Shown one piece after another: positions 1 to 11,027 of a stretch of DNA of 64,000 bases. The position numbers and the translations under genes are program-made. The notes beneath the pieces were generated by a model. That model saw only the letters and a program-made list of their open reading frames with translations, had not been told where the DNA came from and did no database searches. The stretch's first letter is position 1. Each line of letters starts with the position of its first letter. Source of the DNA: Ixodes scapularis (Eukaryota > Arthropoda > Arachnida > Ixodida > Ixodidae); contig NW_024609839.1 in NCBI RefSeq assembly GCF_016920785.2, positions 21,391,085 through 21,455,084 of the forward strand. Reading direction: 5' to 3'.

Positions 1-1
1 T

Positions 2-455
2 GGCATTGCAAGAGGCGTAACCGAGCTCCAGGACGGGCGTACCGCAGCCCTTGTCACCAACTTCCGGCAAGAGTCGCAGCACCTTAAAAAGGGTACAGCT
101 GTGGGCTACGTCGAGGAAATTCAAGACTCAGCCGCGATCGCCGTGATCTCAGAAGATGCCTCTCCTATGCAGAACAAGACAATCACGTCATCAGAGACTA
201 CGAATTAAAGACAAGCAACATGTCGACGCCTGCCGATACAATCTTCGTCACCGCGACGTCCACATCCAGCCCGGAGACAGAGTTTGGGTGTGGACACCGA
301 TTCGTCGCCACGGTCTCAGTGAAAAACTCCTGAAGCGCTACTTTGGGCCTTACAAGATCATCCGACGCCTCGGAGATCTGAACTATGAAGTCCTTCCCGA
401 CAGAACACGACCATCAACGAGACGTCAGCCGCGACCCGAGGAACAACCCGGCTAA
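2..455 (+). pseudogene. Ty3/gypsy pol fragment, internally deleted
   Basis: Bases 2-208 read in one frame as the pol linker between protease and reverse transcriptase of a Ty3/gypsy element (GVTELQDGRTALVTNF). From about 165 a second frame takes over and reads as the integrase C-terminal domain, with GDRVWVWTPIRRHGLSEKLL and then FGPYKII and LNYEVLP, typical of chromoviral or Mdg-like integrase tails. The whole RT, RNase H and integrase core, normally about 3 kb, is missing between them, so this is a deletion derivative and cannot encode a working polyprotein. No LTR is visible at its left because the window starts inside it. The family call rests on the integrase tail motif. Confidence 0.75.
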
Positions 456-546
456 GAATATATGAGATATTGCAGCCACGGTTTGTGCTCAAACTGCATG
501 CGGATCCAGATACGAAACATACCTTTGCTTTGTGCGGCACCCAGAG

Positions 547-1065
547 CAACAAGGTAAGGCGATAAACTGGTATCCCGTTCATCAGGCATAAGTGGCTCCC
601 CCTTGGCTACTGCCATGCACAAGTTTGACCACTAGACATGTGACCGTACCCAATCCTGAGGCTTTTATGCCAAACTGAGCAAAGATTTGTATTGGGATAA
701 CTGTAAAAAACGTGGTAAACTATTTTCTCAATACTTTTAGCCCCAGAGATCAGTGTCTAGCTCCGATAAAAACCCAAAACACAGCATCATGGTTGACGGC
801 ATCTACCAGAGCCATTGCGAAGCTGCCAGAGTTTTTGTTGTAAAAGCACATTTTGGACTTAAAACAAACGAAACATACTGTAACTTATCTCGTCAGTAAT
901 GTCATAACGATCAATAAGCGATTTTTTGTGTGTGGTACTTTGTTAAAATCTAGACGTAAAACTATAAGGTCACATGTCTAGTGGTCAAAAATGTGCAACA
1001 TGGTGGCGGATAATGGGGGTACTTTCAGCTGCCAGTTTATCGCTCTCAGGCCCTCTACCTTGTTG
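547..1065. mobile_element. TIR DNA element (MITE) with 8-bp target duplication
   Basis: The ends are inverted copies: CAACAAGGTA at 547-556 and its complement at 1056-1065. Further in are shared blocks: GCGATAAACTGG at 559-570 with its complement ending near 1043, and TTTGACCACTAGACATG at 624-640 with its complement near 972-988. The 8 bases outside each end are ACCCAGAG (539-546) and GCCCAGAG (1066-1073), a 7 of 8 match. An 8-bp duplication fits hAT or P elements. There is no coding capacity, so it is non-autonomous. Confidence 0.7.
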
Positions 1066-1187
1066 GCCCAGAGCCCTGTGTACAGGGAAAGTTTAGTGAA
1101 TAGTGAATGAATGGGGAATCTAAGGCCCTGGAGTCTCTGTGAGAGCGGAGACATCGGAGCTTCTCGTTACACTTCACCTCAGGCCGG

Positions 1188-2345
1188 GTGCGGCAGCGCC
1201 CGATCAAAATTAAGTCCCGCGACGCCCGGCGGGCGTCGAGTTTTTTCTTTCGGCGCGGCACCGAGTCCGTGGATTATTGGCGTGAGGCGGCTGTGCTGGG
1301 TTTCTCTGTCTTCTGGCATCCAGGAAGGCGGGTTTACATTGCCCGGTATAGGAAGTATCAGACACAGCACCGCTGCGCTTATCAGTTGGTTAAGATCGCA
1401 TGGGAGCAGGTTATCGCGCCGTCTGAATCCTCCTTTCAGACCGCCCGTGTTACCTACTCCAACATGGAAACTCCTCTTTCGGCTGCCGTTGTGGGTCAGC
1501 TGCAGGAGAGGGGTGTTCCTTTGGTTGCGGTAGGCGGGTGTTGGCATTCCCGACCTCTGCCCCCCCCCCCCCCCCCCCCCCCGATCTAGAGGGCCTGCAG
1601 CCAAGCCGGTACAGGAGAGAATTGACTCCGTACGCAGCCTTCTCCCGGATGACGTCAACAGGGGCCTTGACGGTTACGTCTATTTCGGTGACGTCACTGA
1701 TCTCGCGCTCCAAGCACAGGGGTACACTGAACTTGTGGCCAGGCAGCCAATTGACTTTGACTTTGATGTCTTCTGGGACGTATTTCTGCGCATGGCGGCA
1801 GACCTGCCCCTCGATGAAAACGAGGAGTTGGCGCAGATTGCGGTCCCAGACATCACTGTGTCCTCCCTGATGTCACAGCAGCAGACCTCGTCCTCGGCCG
1901 GTCTCCTCCCACTTGTCACACCTTTCGGCTCGCCCTCTGGAAACAAGGACATGCAGGCAAGCGCTACCATGGTCAATCAGCGGGTGTTGGCCCATGTAGG
2001 CCCGCCCAACAGTCTGCCATTTAAGCCGACTGCCAAACCAGAAGTAATCAAGAAGGGAAAAAAGGTCAGGGTTATCTACAACGAGAGCCAGGCCAACTAC
2101 ATGGTCCTCAAACACGTCTTTGGAGACATTGTGTCCCTTGAGCGGGACCCGGCATCCGGCAGGTGTATTGGCATTGCGTCAAACGAAGGAGCGACGCGTG
2201 CCATTTTCACCCGTTGGTTCCATGCCTTCCATCGGTGCACCGGTGCAGGCTGGCCCGAGTTCCTTGACTGACTTGAGACCGTTCACGGCCACGAGTCGGA
2301 CAAAAAGGCCTGGGAGACCTCACCAGGTCCAGTTGATCTTTGGGC
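1188..2345 (+). pseudogene. Endogenous RNA-virus RdRp remnant, part 1
   Basis: Two frames are joined across a poly-C run (about 1561-1582). The first, roughly 1188-1560, reads as a plausible protein segment; the second runs from about 1585 past 2271. Near 2280-2310, after one stop codon, the frame shows ESDKKAWE, a candidate polymerase motif A. The rest of the palm domain, with a clear motif B and GDD motif C, lies at 6609-7353, and a LINE sits between the halves. The split, the poly-C frameshift and the stop make this an endogenous viral element, not a functional gene. Motif B is reminiscent of sobemo-like or noda-like positive-strand RNA viruses of arthropods, but I cannot assign a family. 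N-terminal extent is uncertain. Confidence 0.6.
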
Positions 2346-4004
2346 CTATTTGATCATGTTGTTTATTTATTTATTTATTTCCAATACTACTAATCCCATT
2401 CGGGATTGTTGTAGGGTGGTACATCATATTGAAATATATATCTTTTAATACACATTTGAAGATAATGGTATGCAAGCCTATGTCGACAGGTGCGCTTCTA
2501 AGTTACTAAGAAACTGCTCTACACTAGTGGAATGTACAATATTTCGCGGCAAGTGATTCCATTCGTTCATAGCGCGGGGGAAGAAGGAATATTTGAAGCA
2601 ATTATTGTGGGTTGGAAGTTCTTCGTAAAGCTTACCATGATTATATCTTGTTAGCCGTTTACTAGTAGGAGTTAGATAATTTTCTGTGGGGATGTTGAAG
2701 TTGCTGTTAGCTAATTCATATAAAAATTTGAGCCTTGCAATTTTCGCCTTTTTCTCCAGTGAGAACAGTTCCAATTGCTTACATGACTCGGAGGGGGAAT
2801 CATGCCAACTATATTTGTTAGATATAAACCTTGCAGCCATTCTTTGTATTCTTTCTAACTTATTAACACCAGAGGCCGTGTATGGGAACCAGACGACGTT
2901 GGCGTACTCAAGCATAGGGCGGACTAGCGTTTTGTAGGCTAATAGTTTCGTCTCAGTCGATCCACTTTTTAAGGTTCTTTTCAGAAAATTAAGTTTGCTT
3001 AGCGCTTTTTGAGTTAAAGAGTCTATGTGTAAGTCCCAACGGAGGTCATGGCTTATATGTAGGCCGAGGTACTTGTACTGTGTGACTTTCTCCAGGGGTT
3101 TATTGTTGATGTGGTAGGAAAACGATTTAGGTTGCTTTTTGTTAGTTATGGTACAGTTTTATCTAAATTTAACAACATCTGCCAGTCATGACACCATTGT
3201 ACAATATGTTGAAGTGCATTGTTAAGGTTGATTTGATCCTGTTCATTGTTGATTTGTGAGTACAGTATACAATCGTCAGCAAAAAGACGGATTGTTACAT
3301 TAACGTTTTGAACTATGTCATTTATGTAAATAAGAAACAGGAAAGGTGCCAGTACCCATCCCTGTAGAACACCAGATGAAACTTTTTCCCTTTGACGATG
3401 AATGAGCGTCAATTGTCACAAACTGATAGCGAGCAGAAAGGTAGTTTCTTATCCAATTAAGTATTTTGCCTGCTCCCAGAATAGTTTCTAGCTTGAATAG
3501 TAGTTTTGTGTGGGATACTCTGTCGAATGCTTTCGATAGATCTATGAATATAACGTCAACCTGACCCCTGTTGTTAGAAAAGTCATGAATGTTTTCGGTC
3601 AGCTGAGTAACAGTTGATAACTGACGCCTGAAGCCATGCTGGAATGGGGTCATTATATTATTGTTCTCGACGAAGGTTCAAATGTGTTTTAGTATAACGT
3701 GCTCGAGTATTTTGGAGCAAGTTGAAGTGAGAGATATAGGCCTGTAATTAGTAAACTCGTTTTTGTTTCCAGATTTATATATGGGGATTACTTTAGCCAA
3801 TTTCCAGTCCTCAGGAATTTCCCCTGTGTTGAGGGAGTGTCTAAAGATGGGTACGAGATACTTTGATATCCATTCCGCATACCTTTTTAAAAATTCATTG
3901 GGTAGATTGTCAGGGCCAGCACTCTTTTTAATATTGAGGTTAAGCAAGAGCTGCAAGACACCTTCAGTGATGTGATTGGCCTGAGCCATTTTGGCGCACG
4001 CTTC

Positions 4005-4133
4005 GGAGCAACCAAAACAGTGTTTTGGCGCAGCAAATGTGGCCTTTGGAGCAACCAAAACACCGTATTGGAGCAGCAAAAGCGGCTTTTGGAGCAGCCA
4101 AGACAGTGTTTCGGAGCAGCAAAAGTGGATTTT
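4005..4133. repeat. Three 43-bp tandem units, subterminal in the 3965-6419 element
   Basis: Units begin at 4005, 4048 and 4091, each starting GGAGCA(A/G)CCAA and ending near (T/G)TTT with a central GCAGCAAA. Divergence between units is modest. Subterminal arrays like this often bind transposase in DNA elements; that role is inference. Confidence 0.75.
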
Positions 4134-5353
4134 GAGGCAGATATTTTTAGGAAAATAAAAATATTTGTTTTAAGTGCTGCGCAAAGGAAGGGCACTTTGT
4201 GTTGTGTTGTGTTCTGATGTGATGTGTTGTGAGGGAACTCGGTGCTTCTGTTTTTACTGCTCAGACATCCCGCAAGTGTACAGTGCTGTAGGCATTGCCA
4301 AGCAATTTCGAAAAACCGCTTGCCATTGTTTTACTCATTCCCGACGTGCCAGGTTTTCGTCAAAAGTAAGCAAATGTAAAACAATGAATTGCAAGCGTCC
4401 CAGCTGGTGCCTCAGTCTCGCAATCATGTTCGCATGCACGTGAGGCCAACTTCGGCAGGCTTGGTGTTGGGCATGCTTCGTCGCCCGAGCGCAGACAACG
4501 GCTGTCCGATCGAAACCGAAACCATGCCCCTCAGCTCCGTCGCTAACTTATCCCCAAAATTGTACACAAAATGTAACTTTCGAGCATGCGACAAAGACAG
4601 TCCAGTGGCGCGTTCTTGCCAGGCCGGCAAATAAGGTACAAGCTAAGCACACAAAAAATAAAGAACCTCAGTGCATCGCTGCAAGAAATTGCGAGCCAGC
4701 CTCAAAACGTTTTAGGAGCGCTTTGTGCAATGACTGAACTCGAGACAAACAAGCACGCTGTGCGGGTTCAGCGTGCAGACATTGCCTTCTTTGCTTTAGC
4801 TCACTTCTCTTCACCAACTTTCTTTCACGGCAGATCTTTCACGTACCGAGGTCCCTCTCGAAAAAAGGCCCACCGTTAGGAATCTAGATAATCAATACTT
4901 TGGCAGAGCAGTCCTTGAATTAAAGATGGATTTTTGTAGTAACGTGTGATTTAAACAAGAACAGGAATGTTGATAAACTTGCGGCGGTACTTAGTTTCAT
5001 TTTAGAAAGTGCCATATCTGCAGTGATGTGTGGACGGCAACATTCGACGTCGCGCGACCACGGTGACTGAAAGGCAGTGACCTATAGTTTTCCCACGGCC
5101 GTTGCTTCAGCTCACAAAGTAACTCCTGCCGCGCAAAAACGTGGTTTCGTTTCACAGCATGACGGCATGGCTGGTACCCGGCACGCTACCATCGGAGCGT
5201 CTGCACACATCCGCGTCTGTCTCTGAAAAAAAAAGAGAGAGACGAGACCCACAAGACAAGAGCGCGAAACGCGAGACGCCGGGAAAACCATGCAAGACCG
5301 GGTGGACAACTGATGCACGGTACTTTGTGTCAGGCGGTCGTTTGCACCACATA

Positions 5354-6239
5354 CCGTATTTACCCGAAAATAGGTCGACCACGAAAATAGGTCGACCCCT
5401 ATTTATTGAGCCCACCGAGAATAAAAAAAAAATAATTCAAATATAGGTCGACCTTTCTTTTTTTTTTTTTTTTTTTTTAAGCAACAGGGGAAAGTTAGGG
5501 CAAAAGAAACAAACCCTTATTTACAGCACTCTCAGCTAAATCACAGGACGATGTCAAAAACTTATTCATCGTCAGAACTTCCGCACATATCATTGTCCGA
5601 AGCTTCGTCAGCTTGGTAGACATCCTCGCAAATTGGCAACAATACCTCACTGACACCGTTGTAAAATGACGACAAGAAGACACGAAAGAAGGTGGAGACG
5701 GGCGAGCGACGAAAGACCAAATACAAAGACACGAGCAACGCTGCAAGCCCCGTGAGCAACACGCGACCCGCCGAAAAAAAAAAACTAAGACTTTTTTTTT
5801 TTTTCCTTTTTTTTTTTTTTTTTTTGCGCGCGTTTGCGAGGGAGAGAGGAATAGAGCTCATAGGAGGGCAAAGTGCACGGCGCATCGCGTTCCTCTCCCT
5901 CCCCTTCCCCCTTGCCCAGCGAGGGGAACGCTACAGGCATGATGGCGAAACCGAAGCCCGACGCCCGAGAAATGTGCGCGAGAGCCCTAGCCGGCGGCCA
6001 CGGGCTGTCGGCTGCTGCTGTTCGGTTGTTTTTGTGCATCAAAAGCTTTTTGAAACAAGAAGCCGCGCGGCTCTTCCGCGACGCCGGCTAGGTGATTGAT
6101 AGCTCCATACCTCCGGTAGGGTTTCAAATTTTGGTCGGCGAATTAGGTCGAAATTCTTTGGTCACGATTATAGGTCGACCCTTAATTTTTTACAACATTT
6201 CCGAAAAAAAAAGGTCGACCTATATTCGAATAAATACGG
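5354..6239. mobile_element. pogo/Tigger-like non-autonomous element, TA target site
   Basis: TIRs are CCGTATTTACCCGAAAATAG at the left (5354-5373) and its complement with two or three differences at the right (6212-6239); both continue into GTCGACC. TA flanks both ends (5352-5353 and 6240-6241). CCGTATTTA with AGGTCGACC subterminal repeats is a recurrent signature of pogo-type Tc1/mariner MITEs. Inside are long poly-T/poly-A stretches (5459-5479, 5770-5825) and no credible transposase. Confidence 0.75.
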
Positions 6240-6605
6240 TAACACACGCCTGCTCAATTACAGTACTCAGTTTAGTTTCGGTTATGAAAGGCGACCTAAA
6301 TTGGTCCATTGGCGCAGGCTTGGCGCAGATTACCCATATTTTGGCGAAATGTAGCAGGATGTAGCAGGGTTAGCCCCTTGGCGCAGTTTGGCGCAATTGG
6401 CGCAGCAATCACGTCACTGCACCTTGTTCGGTAACTACTACATCGTCCAATGTGGGCAGAGCTGAACAAGAGACAAAAGAACGTATATTATCATTATCCA
6501 TAGTAAATACAGAAAGAAAGTACTCGTTGAACATCTTCGCTACATTGGTTTTATCATTTGACAGTGATTCTAGGTGTGACTTAGTAGGTTCAAGTCGATC
6601 TTGAC

Positions 6606-7353
6606 GGTATGTCTGAGGGGGCCATTCGGCTGCTTTGTGGAGCCCTCGCCGACTATGCCTGTCCACCGATACAGGTGCACGGTAGCAAGGTGTTTCAAGC
6701 ACCCTACCGCATTGGGTCCGGCTCATACCTTACGGCCCACGGCAATACCTGTTGCCATTCGTTTATGGCGGACTACGTCCTGGACAGGCTGTCCGAGCAG
6801 GGTCTTATCACCGAGGAGGAGGAGGAGTACCTCAGGCAGTTCGATGCTCTCGGCGATGACTTTCGCGGGCTGGTCATCCACCGCGAGACTGCAGAGCTGT
6901 TTGATCGGACCATTGACCAGGTCTTCGGTACAGTCACCACCACCTCCACGCCCCCCCATCTTTGGCAGGCCCAACGAAGGTGACTCCCAGGAGTTTCTCA
7001 GGAGGAGACATATCAGACTGGGAAACGAGATCCGCACCTTTCGAGAGCCGGTGCGGGTTCTCGCTAAGCTCTACCATGGCCAGGCGGCGACCAGCGTGGC
7101 ACGCTTCACGGCGTCGCTGCAGGCCATGCACTACGACGTTGGGTACAATCCCTGGCTTCATGACATACTTCTGAAGCTCATTCCCGCAGGCCCCGTCAAC
7201 CAGGCCGAGTATGACAGAGAAGTGGAGAGAAAGATTCGCAAGGTGCCGTCCATGAAGGGTCATCCGTCAGATTTCTTTCCATCGTTCAACGTCTGTGCGG
7301 ACGCGGACGGCTCCCAGGCGAATCCCGCACTTGCCGCGTATGCCTTCTCGTGA
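6606..7353 (+). pseudogene. Endogenous RNA-virus RdRp remnant, part 2 (motifs B and C)
   Basis: The frame starting at 6609 carries GSGSYLTAHGNT (motif B, about residues 36-47) and ALGDDF with the catalytic GDD (motif C, about residues 77-79 of that frame). Near 6950-6957 a run of C shifts the frame, and coding continues from about 6952 in a second frame to the stop at 7351-7353. That second frame holds the thumb-like C-terminal region. It continues the fragment at 1188-2345, from which the LINE separates it. An RdRp acts in viral RNA synthesis, but this copy is frameshifted and split, so it is fossil sequence. The absence of a long poly-A tract after the stop leaves the integration route open. 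Confidence 0.75.
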
Positions 7354-7499
7354 GGCACAGGCAAAGGGCAATCAACACAGAGAGGACATGCTAAGTTGTC
7401 CACGGCTAAGGAGGGCTGTGAGGTGACTGCCTGAGGGCGTGGCGACCCCTCGCCGTTCCTAGCTGCCGGTCGGATTCCACCGGCTCCCACGTAGCCAGC

Positions 7500-7568
7500 C
7501 TCCTCCTCCTCCTCCTCCTCAAGGAGGAGGAGGAGGAGGAGGAGGAGGAGGAGGAGGAGGAGGAGGAG
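7500..7568. repeat. (CTC)n/(GAG)n microsatellite with inverted halves
   Basis: A run of CTC units (7500-7519) abuts a run of GAG units (7520-7568), so the tract can form a hairpin. It lies just downstream of the RdRp remnant. Bases 7354-7499 and 7569-8150 hold nothing I can identify. Confidence 0.85.
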
Positions 7569-8151
7569 CTTGCCTTGTTAGTCTCTTGCCCTGATCTCCT
7601 GAAGTGCCTGCATAGGAATCTGAGGGATAAAATCTGCCTATAAGAATTCCTCTTATAAAAATTCCGCTTATAAAAATAAGGCTGAGGCCACGTCCTATGA
7701 CAACAACTGAATTGCAAAGATCAGTCTGAACATGATTCCCCGGTTTCATGGTTGCTGTACGTTCCTGACCGTTGTCTGCCGGCCGCGTACAAGCTTCATT
7801 TTCCAAGCCTGCTTCAAACTCCTTAGACGGATCCCAGCACAAAGAGTGCAGCGAAAATGGTAAGCTTTCTTATGTTGCTATTACACCAAGTTTTGCCAGT
7901 CTTTATGAACACCCCGCAAGCACTGTTGAGATAGTGATATCAGCGGTTAATTTCTCAGAATAAGCCCTGTCTGCATATTCGCTTCTGATTGAAACTTTTA
8001 AAGAGAAACTAGAAAAAGAGAAATCACAAATATCGATAATATTTTTCAATCTGGTGCACAGAAGCAGCAGAAAGGCCTTTTCAAAGTACTGCTGAAACCC
8101 CCCCACAGCCCCCACAATATAACAAATATGATAGTGAGAGCGAGAGAAAAA

Positions 8152-9400
8152 GTTCTGCTTTCCTGCACAGCAGTAGAGGTGTATGCCAGCAGAGTCTTCG
8201 ATGACTACTTTTTCATTACAGACGTGTAAAATTCATACATGACTTCCGAGAAGAATTGGCACCTCTGGCGCCAGTACTCCTCGAACGTGACATATAAATT
8301 CATGGCCGAGGTCGCACGGGAAGACCCAAACATCCTCGACGTCTACGACCTCTTGCGTGACAAGAAAAAACTCAACCGGTTCTGTGAAGATTGTAACTTC
8401 ACCCCAAAGACGCGGCTGCCTGTAGTCACAGGTGGAGCACAAGGAGTAGCACTTCCCAACCCAGTTTATAGGAAGAGCAGAAAGCTGCACTTCAATGCCG
8501 CCCATCTCCACTGCTTCGAAGCAGTAACAAAGTGATAGCCGAGGGCCAAGAATAGGGGCCGAATGGCTTGTTCTATGCAAGGACAGACATCCTGGGCAGG
8601 ACCAACATCAAACTATCCTAAGTTGAGGTGTTGTGACTTCTCTTTGCCAAGGCCAACAACCTCACAACACAGCAGACCAGGCAGATTCTGCATGGAGAGT
8701 TTGCAATAAAGCTCCCACATACAAACCGACTGGTTTGTATGTGGTTGCGACGAGGGAAGCGATGCCACAGATGGGGGCTCAAGGATAGGTGGTCCAGGCC
8801 GACAAGCCCTATTGTATGGTAAGAGGAAAGGGTATGTCACCGCCTCCTGGTGGGCGACAGTTTTGGATCTCTCAAGGACAATTTCAACGGGAGGGTATGC
8901 GGGCCTTGGGAGTTTGAAATAGTTGACATGGACACCCGGGAACTGCGCATGATCAGGGTCCACAGATGCTAAATCCTGACCATGCCGAGATAAGCAAGCA
9001 TGTGGTGCCAGGTATGACAATTGTGATGGTCAAATAGGCAGAATACCGGACCATTTCTGCACTGCAGGAAGCCGACTACGCCGCTCGGCTACGTCTACCC
9101 CACGGTGAACCAAACTGCCGCTTCATGGTCCCCAGGATCAACACCCACACCCAGAACATCGAGGCCGCCTGGGGTCCATTTAAGTCTTTCCTGGTCCGCA
9201 AGATGAAGGGCTCGAGCGGACTGGGAGCAGACACGCAGCAAGGGCAAGCCAAGGCGTACCAGATCCTCCAAAGGTACCCAGACTGGTACTGGCGGCAGTC
9301 ACTGAATGGGCCAGCCATTTGCAAGGAACTATTCCTTCCCCGCCTCTATACCATTTCCAAGCTTTACCCGCAGTGCTAAAAATATGGACACTGAAAACTT
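8152..9400 (+). pseudogene. Merlin/ISXO2-like transposase remnant, copy 1
   Basis: The N-terminal part (8239-8535) reads NILDVYDLLRDKKKLNRFCE, followed by a degraded zinc-ribbon-like region. The C-terminal part (about 9080-9379) reads INTHTQNIEAAWGPFK, the diagnostic His-Thr-Gln-Asn-Ile-Glu region near the last catalytic residue of ISXO2/IS1595-type DDE transposases, which are called Merlin in animals. The middle (8586-9060) is homologous to copy 2 at DNA level but out of frame. No TIR could be assigned. It is dead: multiple frameshifts and stops. Confidence 0.75.
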
Positions 9401-9580
9401 TAATATACTTTTTTGTCTCTAATTTATTGCCACTCCATTAGATCATTCGGGGCAGCGGAACCTGAGGCAAAATCTAAATCACTAGCTTACAAGAACTATG
9501 AAACAAAATAATACTAAAAAATACATGGGTAATCTACCTGTCTAGAAATATAAAGAATATGTTAGGAAAAGTGACAGAAG

Positions 9581-10700
9581 GAGTTCTGCTTTCCTGCAGA
9601 GCTGTAGAGGCTTTTTGCCAGCATAGTCTTCGATGACTACTGCTTCATTAGACATGTCAGATTCGTACACGACTTCTGAGGGGCACTGGTGCCTCTGGCA
9701 CACATTCACATCATGGCAGTGGTCACGCGGAAAAACCCGAACATCCTCAACATCTGCAACTTCATGAGAGACAAGGAAAAACTCGACCGGTTTTGCGAAA
9801 ATTGCGGCCTTGCCCCCAAAACACGGCCGCCTGGGATCGTGGGTGGATCACGGGACGGAGCACCCGCAAACCCGGTTTTGCGGCAAGTGCAGAGACCTGC
9901 ACTTCAATGCCGCCCATCCCCACTGCACTGGAACAGTAACAGAGCGCCAGCTGAAGGCCAAGAAAAGGGGCTTTTGCAACCAGATGCGATGTGGCAAGCG
10001 TGACCTAAGGGTCCTGGAGCTGAACCACAGGCCGAACAGCTCGCTTTACTTGAGGACAGACATACTAGCTGGGAAGGACCAACGTCAAGCTATCCCAAGC
10101 CGAGGTGCTGTGGCTTCTCTTTGCCAAGGCCAACGACCTCACAACACAGCAGACTAGGCAAATTGTACATGTTGAGTTTGCAATGGAGCTCCCACATACA
10201 AACCGACTGGTTCTGTTACGCTTGTGAGGACATGGTCGCGACGAGGGCAGCGATGCCACAGCTGGGGCACCCAGGCCGAATGGTCCAGGCCAACAAGGCC
10301 CTATTGTGTGGAAAGAGGAAAGGGACCGCCAATCGCCTCCATGCAGGCAACAGTCTTTGCTGCTGCAGGGCCCATTTCGGTGAGAGGGTCTGCAGGCCCT
10401 TGGTGTTCGGAATGGTCGACGTAGACATTGGGGAACTGCACCTGATAAAGTTCGCAGATGCAACACTCTGACCCTGTGCAGGGAGATATGCAAGCATGTG
10501 GCACCAGGGACAATAGTGACGGACGATTGGGTGGCGTACTAAAGGATCCCTGCACTGCAGGAAGCCAACGGTACGCCACTCAGTGATGTCTATCTAACAG
10601 TGAAGCCATACCCGCCACTTCGTAGACCCCAGGATCAGCGCCCACACCCAGAACATCGAGGCCGCTTGGGGTCCAGCGAAGTCTTTCCGGGTCTGAGGAG
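9581..10700 (+). pseudogene. Merlin/ISXO2-like transposase remnant, copy 2
   Basis: This is a tandem paralogue of copy 1, about 1430 bp downstream. GTTCTGCTTTCCTGCA opens both (8152 and 9582). The N-terminal part (9689-9830) reads NILNICNFMRDKEKLDRFCE and continues into a CENCGL zinc-ribbon start. The middle (10057-10470) is better preserved than in copy 1 and contains remnants of the catalytic core in shifted frames. The C-terminal HTQNIEAAWG stretch occurs at about 10640-10680, then homology stops. Frameshifts make it non-functional. The segment 10700-11030 shows nothing recognisable. Confidence 0.75.
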
Positions 10701-11027
10701 AATGCCATGTTCAGGAGACGGACATCTTGCCTCTCCTCAGTACGGCCGAGTTGGCCAAACAACAGTGTAAAGACCCGGAAACCGCTAAGGTAATTCATTA
10801 CTTCAGAGTGAGACCCTGCCAGCCAGCGTAGTGAAGGCACGCCGGATATAAGGTGTTGCTGAGCACAGCAAACTTGACCAAGATGGCCTGCTGCTGAAGG
10901 TTGTAGTGGAGAGGAAACTCCTCTGGATTCCAAAACAACTGTGCCAGACAATGCTTCAGCTGTTGCATGGTAACCCACTCAGTGGCCACTGAAGCTACTT
11001 TAAAACATTGAAATGGGGGTCGTCAGC

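Larger units (their letters stand above)
3965..6419. mobile_element. DNA element with 14-bp TIRs and 6-bp target duplication, superfamily unassigned
   Basis: The left end is CAGTGATGTGATTG (3965-3978). The right end is its complement with one mismatch (6406-6419). CACCTT is duplicated directly outside both ends (3959-3964 and 6420-6425). It sits in a LINE open reading frame; deleting it with one CACCTT restores ...TEQG-VLQ... in frame, which proves the boundaries. Subterminal features are three 43-bp tandem units on the left (4005-4133) and repeated TTGGCGCAG-type words on the right (6308-6405). No transposase was recognised. A pogo-like element is nested at 5354-6239. A 6-bp duplication excludes standard hAT (8), mariner (TA) and piggyBac (TTAA). 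Confidence 0.85.
2355..6605 (-). mobile_element. CR1/L2-like non-LTR retrotransposon, 5'-truncated, interrupted
   Basis: On the minus strand this reads 5' to 3' from about 6605 to 2355 and ends in a TTTATTTATT-type tail (2359-2382 on +). Segments in order: the region before the RT (about 6600-6420; FNEYFLSVFT), the RT start (3965-3690; KSAGPDNLP, YRPISLTS), the RT core (3653-3146; FIDLSKAFD, then FADD) and the C-terminal region (2915-2478; ARFISNKYSWHD). Several frameshifts and stops separate them. A DNA element at 3965-6419 interrupts it; removing that element and one copy of its target duplication restores the LINE reading frame. The LINE lies inside the endogenous RdRp. No endonuclease domain is present, so it is truncated. 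Confidence 0.85.

Noticed and set aside
1111..1533. A separate 140-codon gene in frame 1
   Set aside because: It overlaps the RdRp frame, has no recognisable motif and a composition typical of a shadow ORF.
5692..6099. A coding gene with a poly-Phe or poly-Lys stretch
   Set aside because: It arises from poly-T/poly-A tracts inside the pogo-like element.
2340..6610. A target duplication for the CR1-like LINE
   Set aside because: GATCTT-like words occur on both sides (about 2335 and 6597), but the match is short and not adjacent to the ends.
7406..7717. A serine-rich or proline-rich protein
   Set aside because: It is the translation of the CTC/GAG microsatellite.
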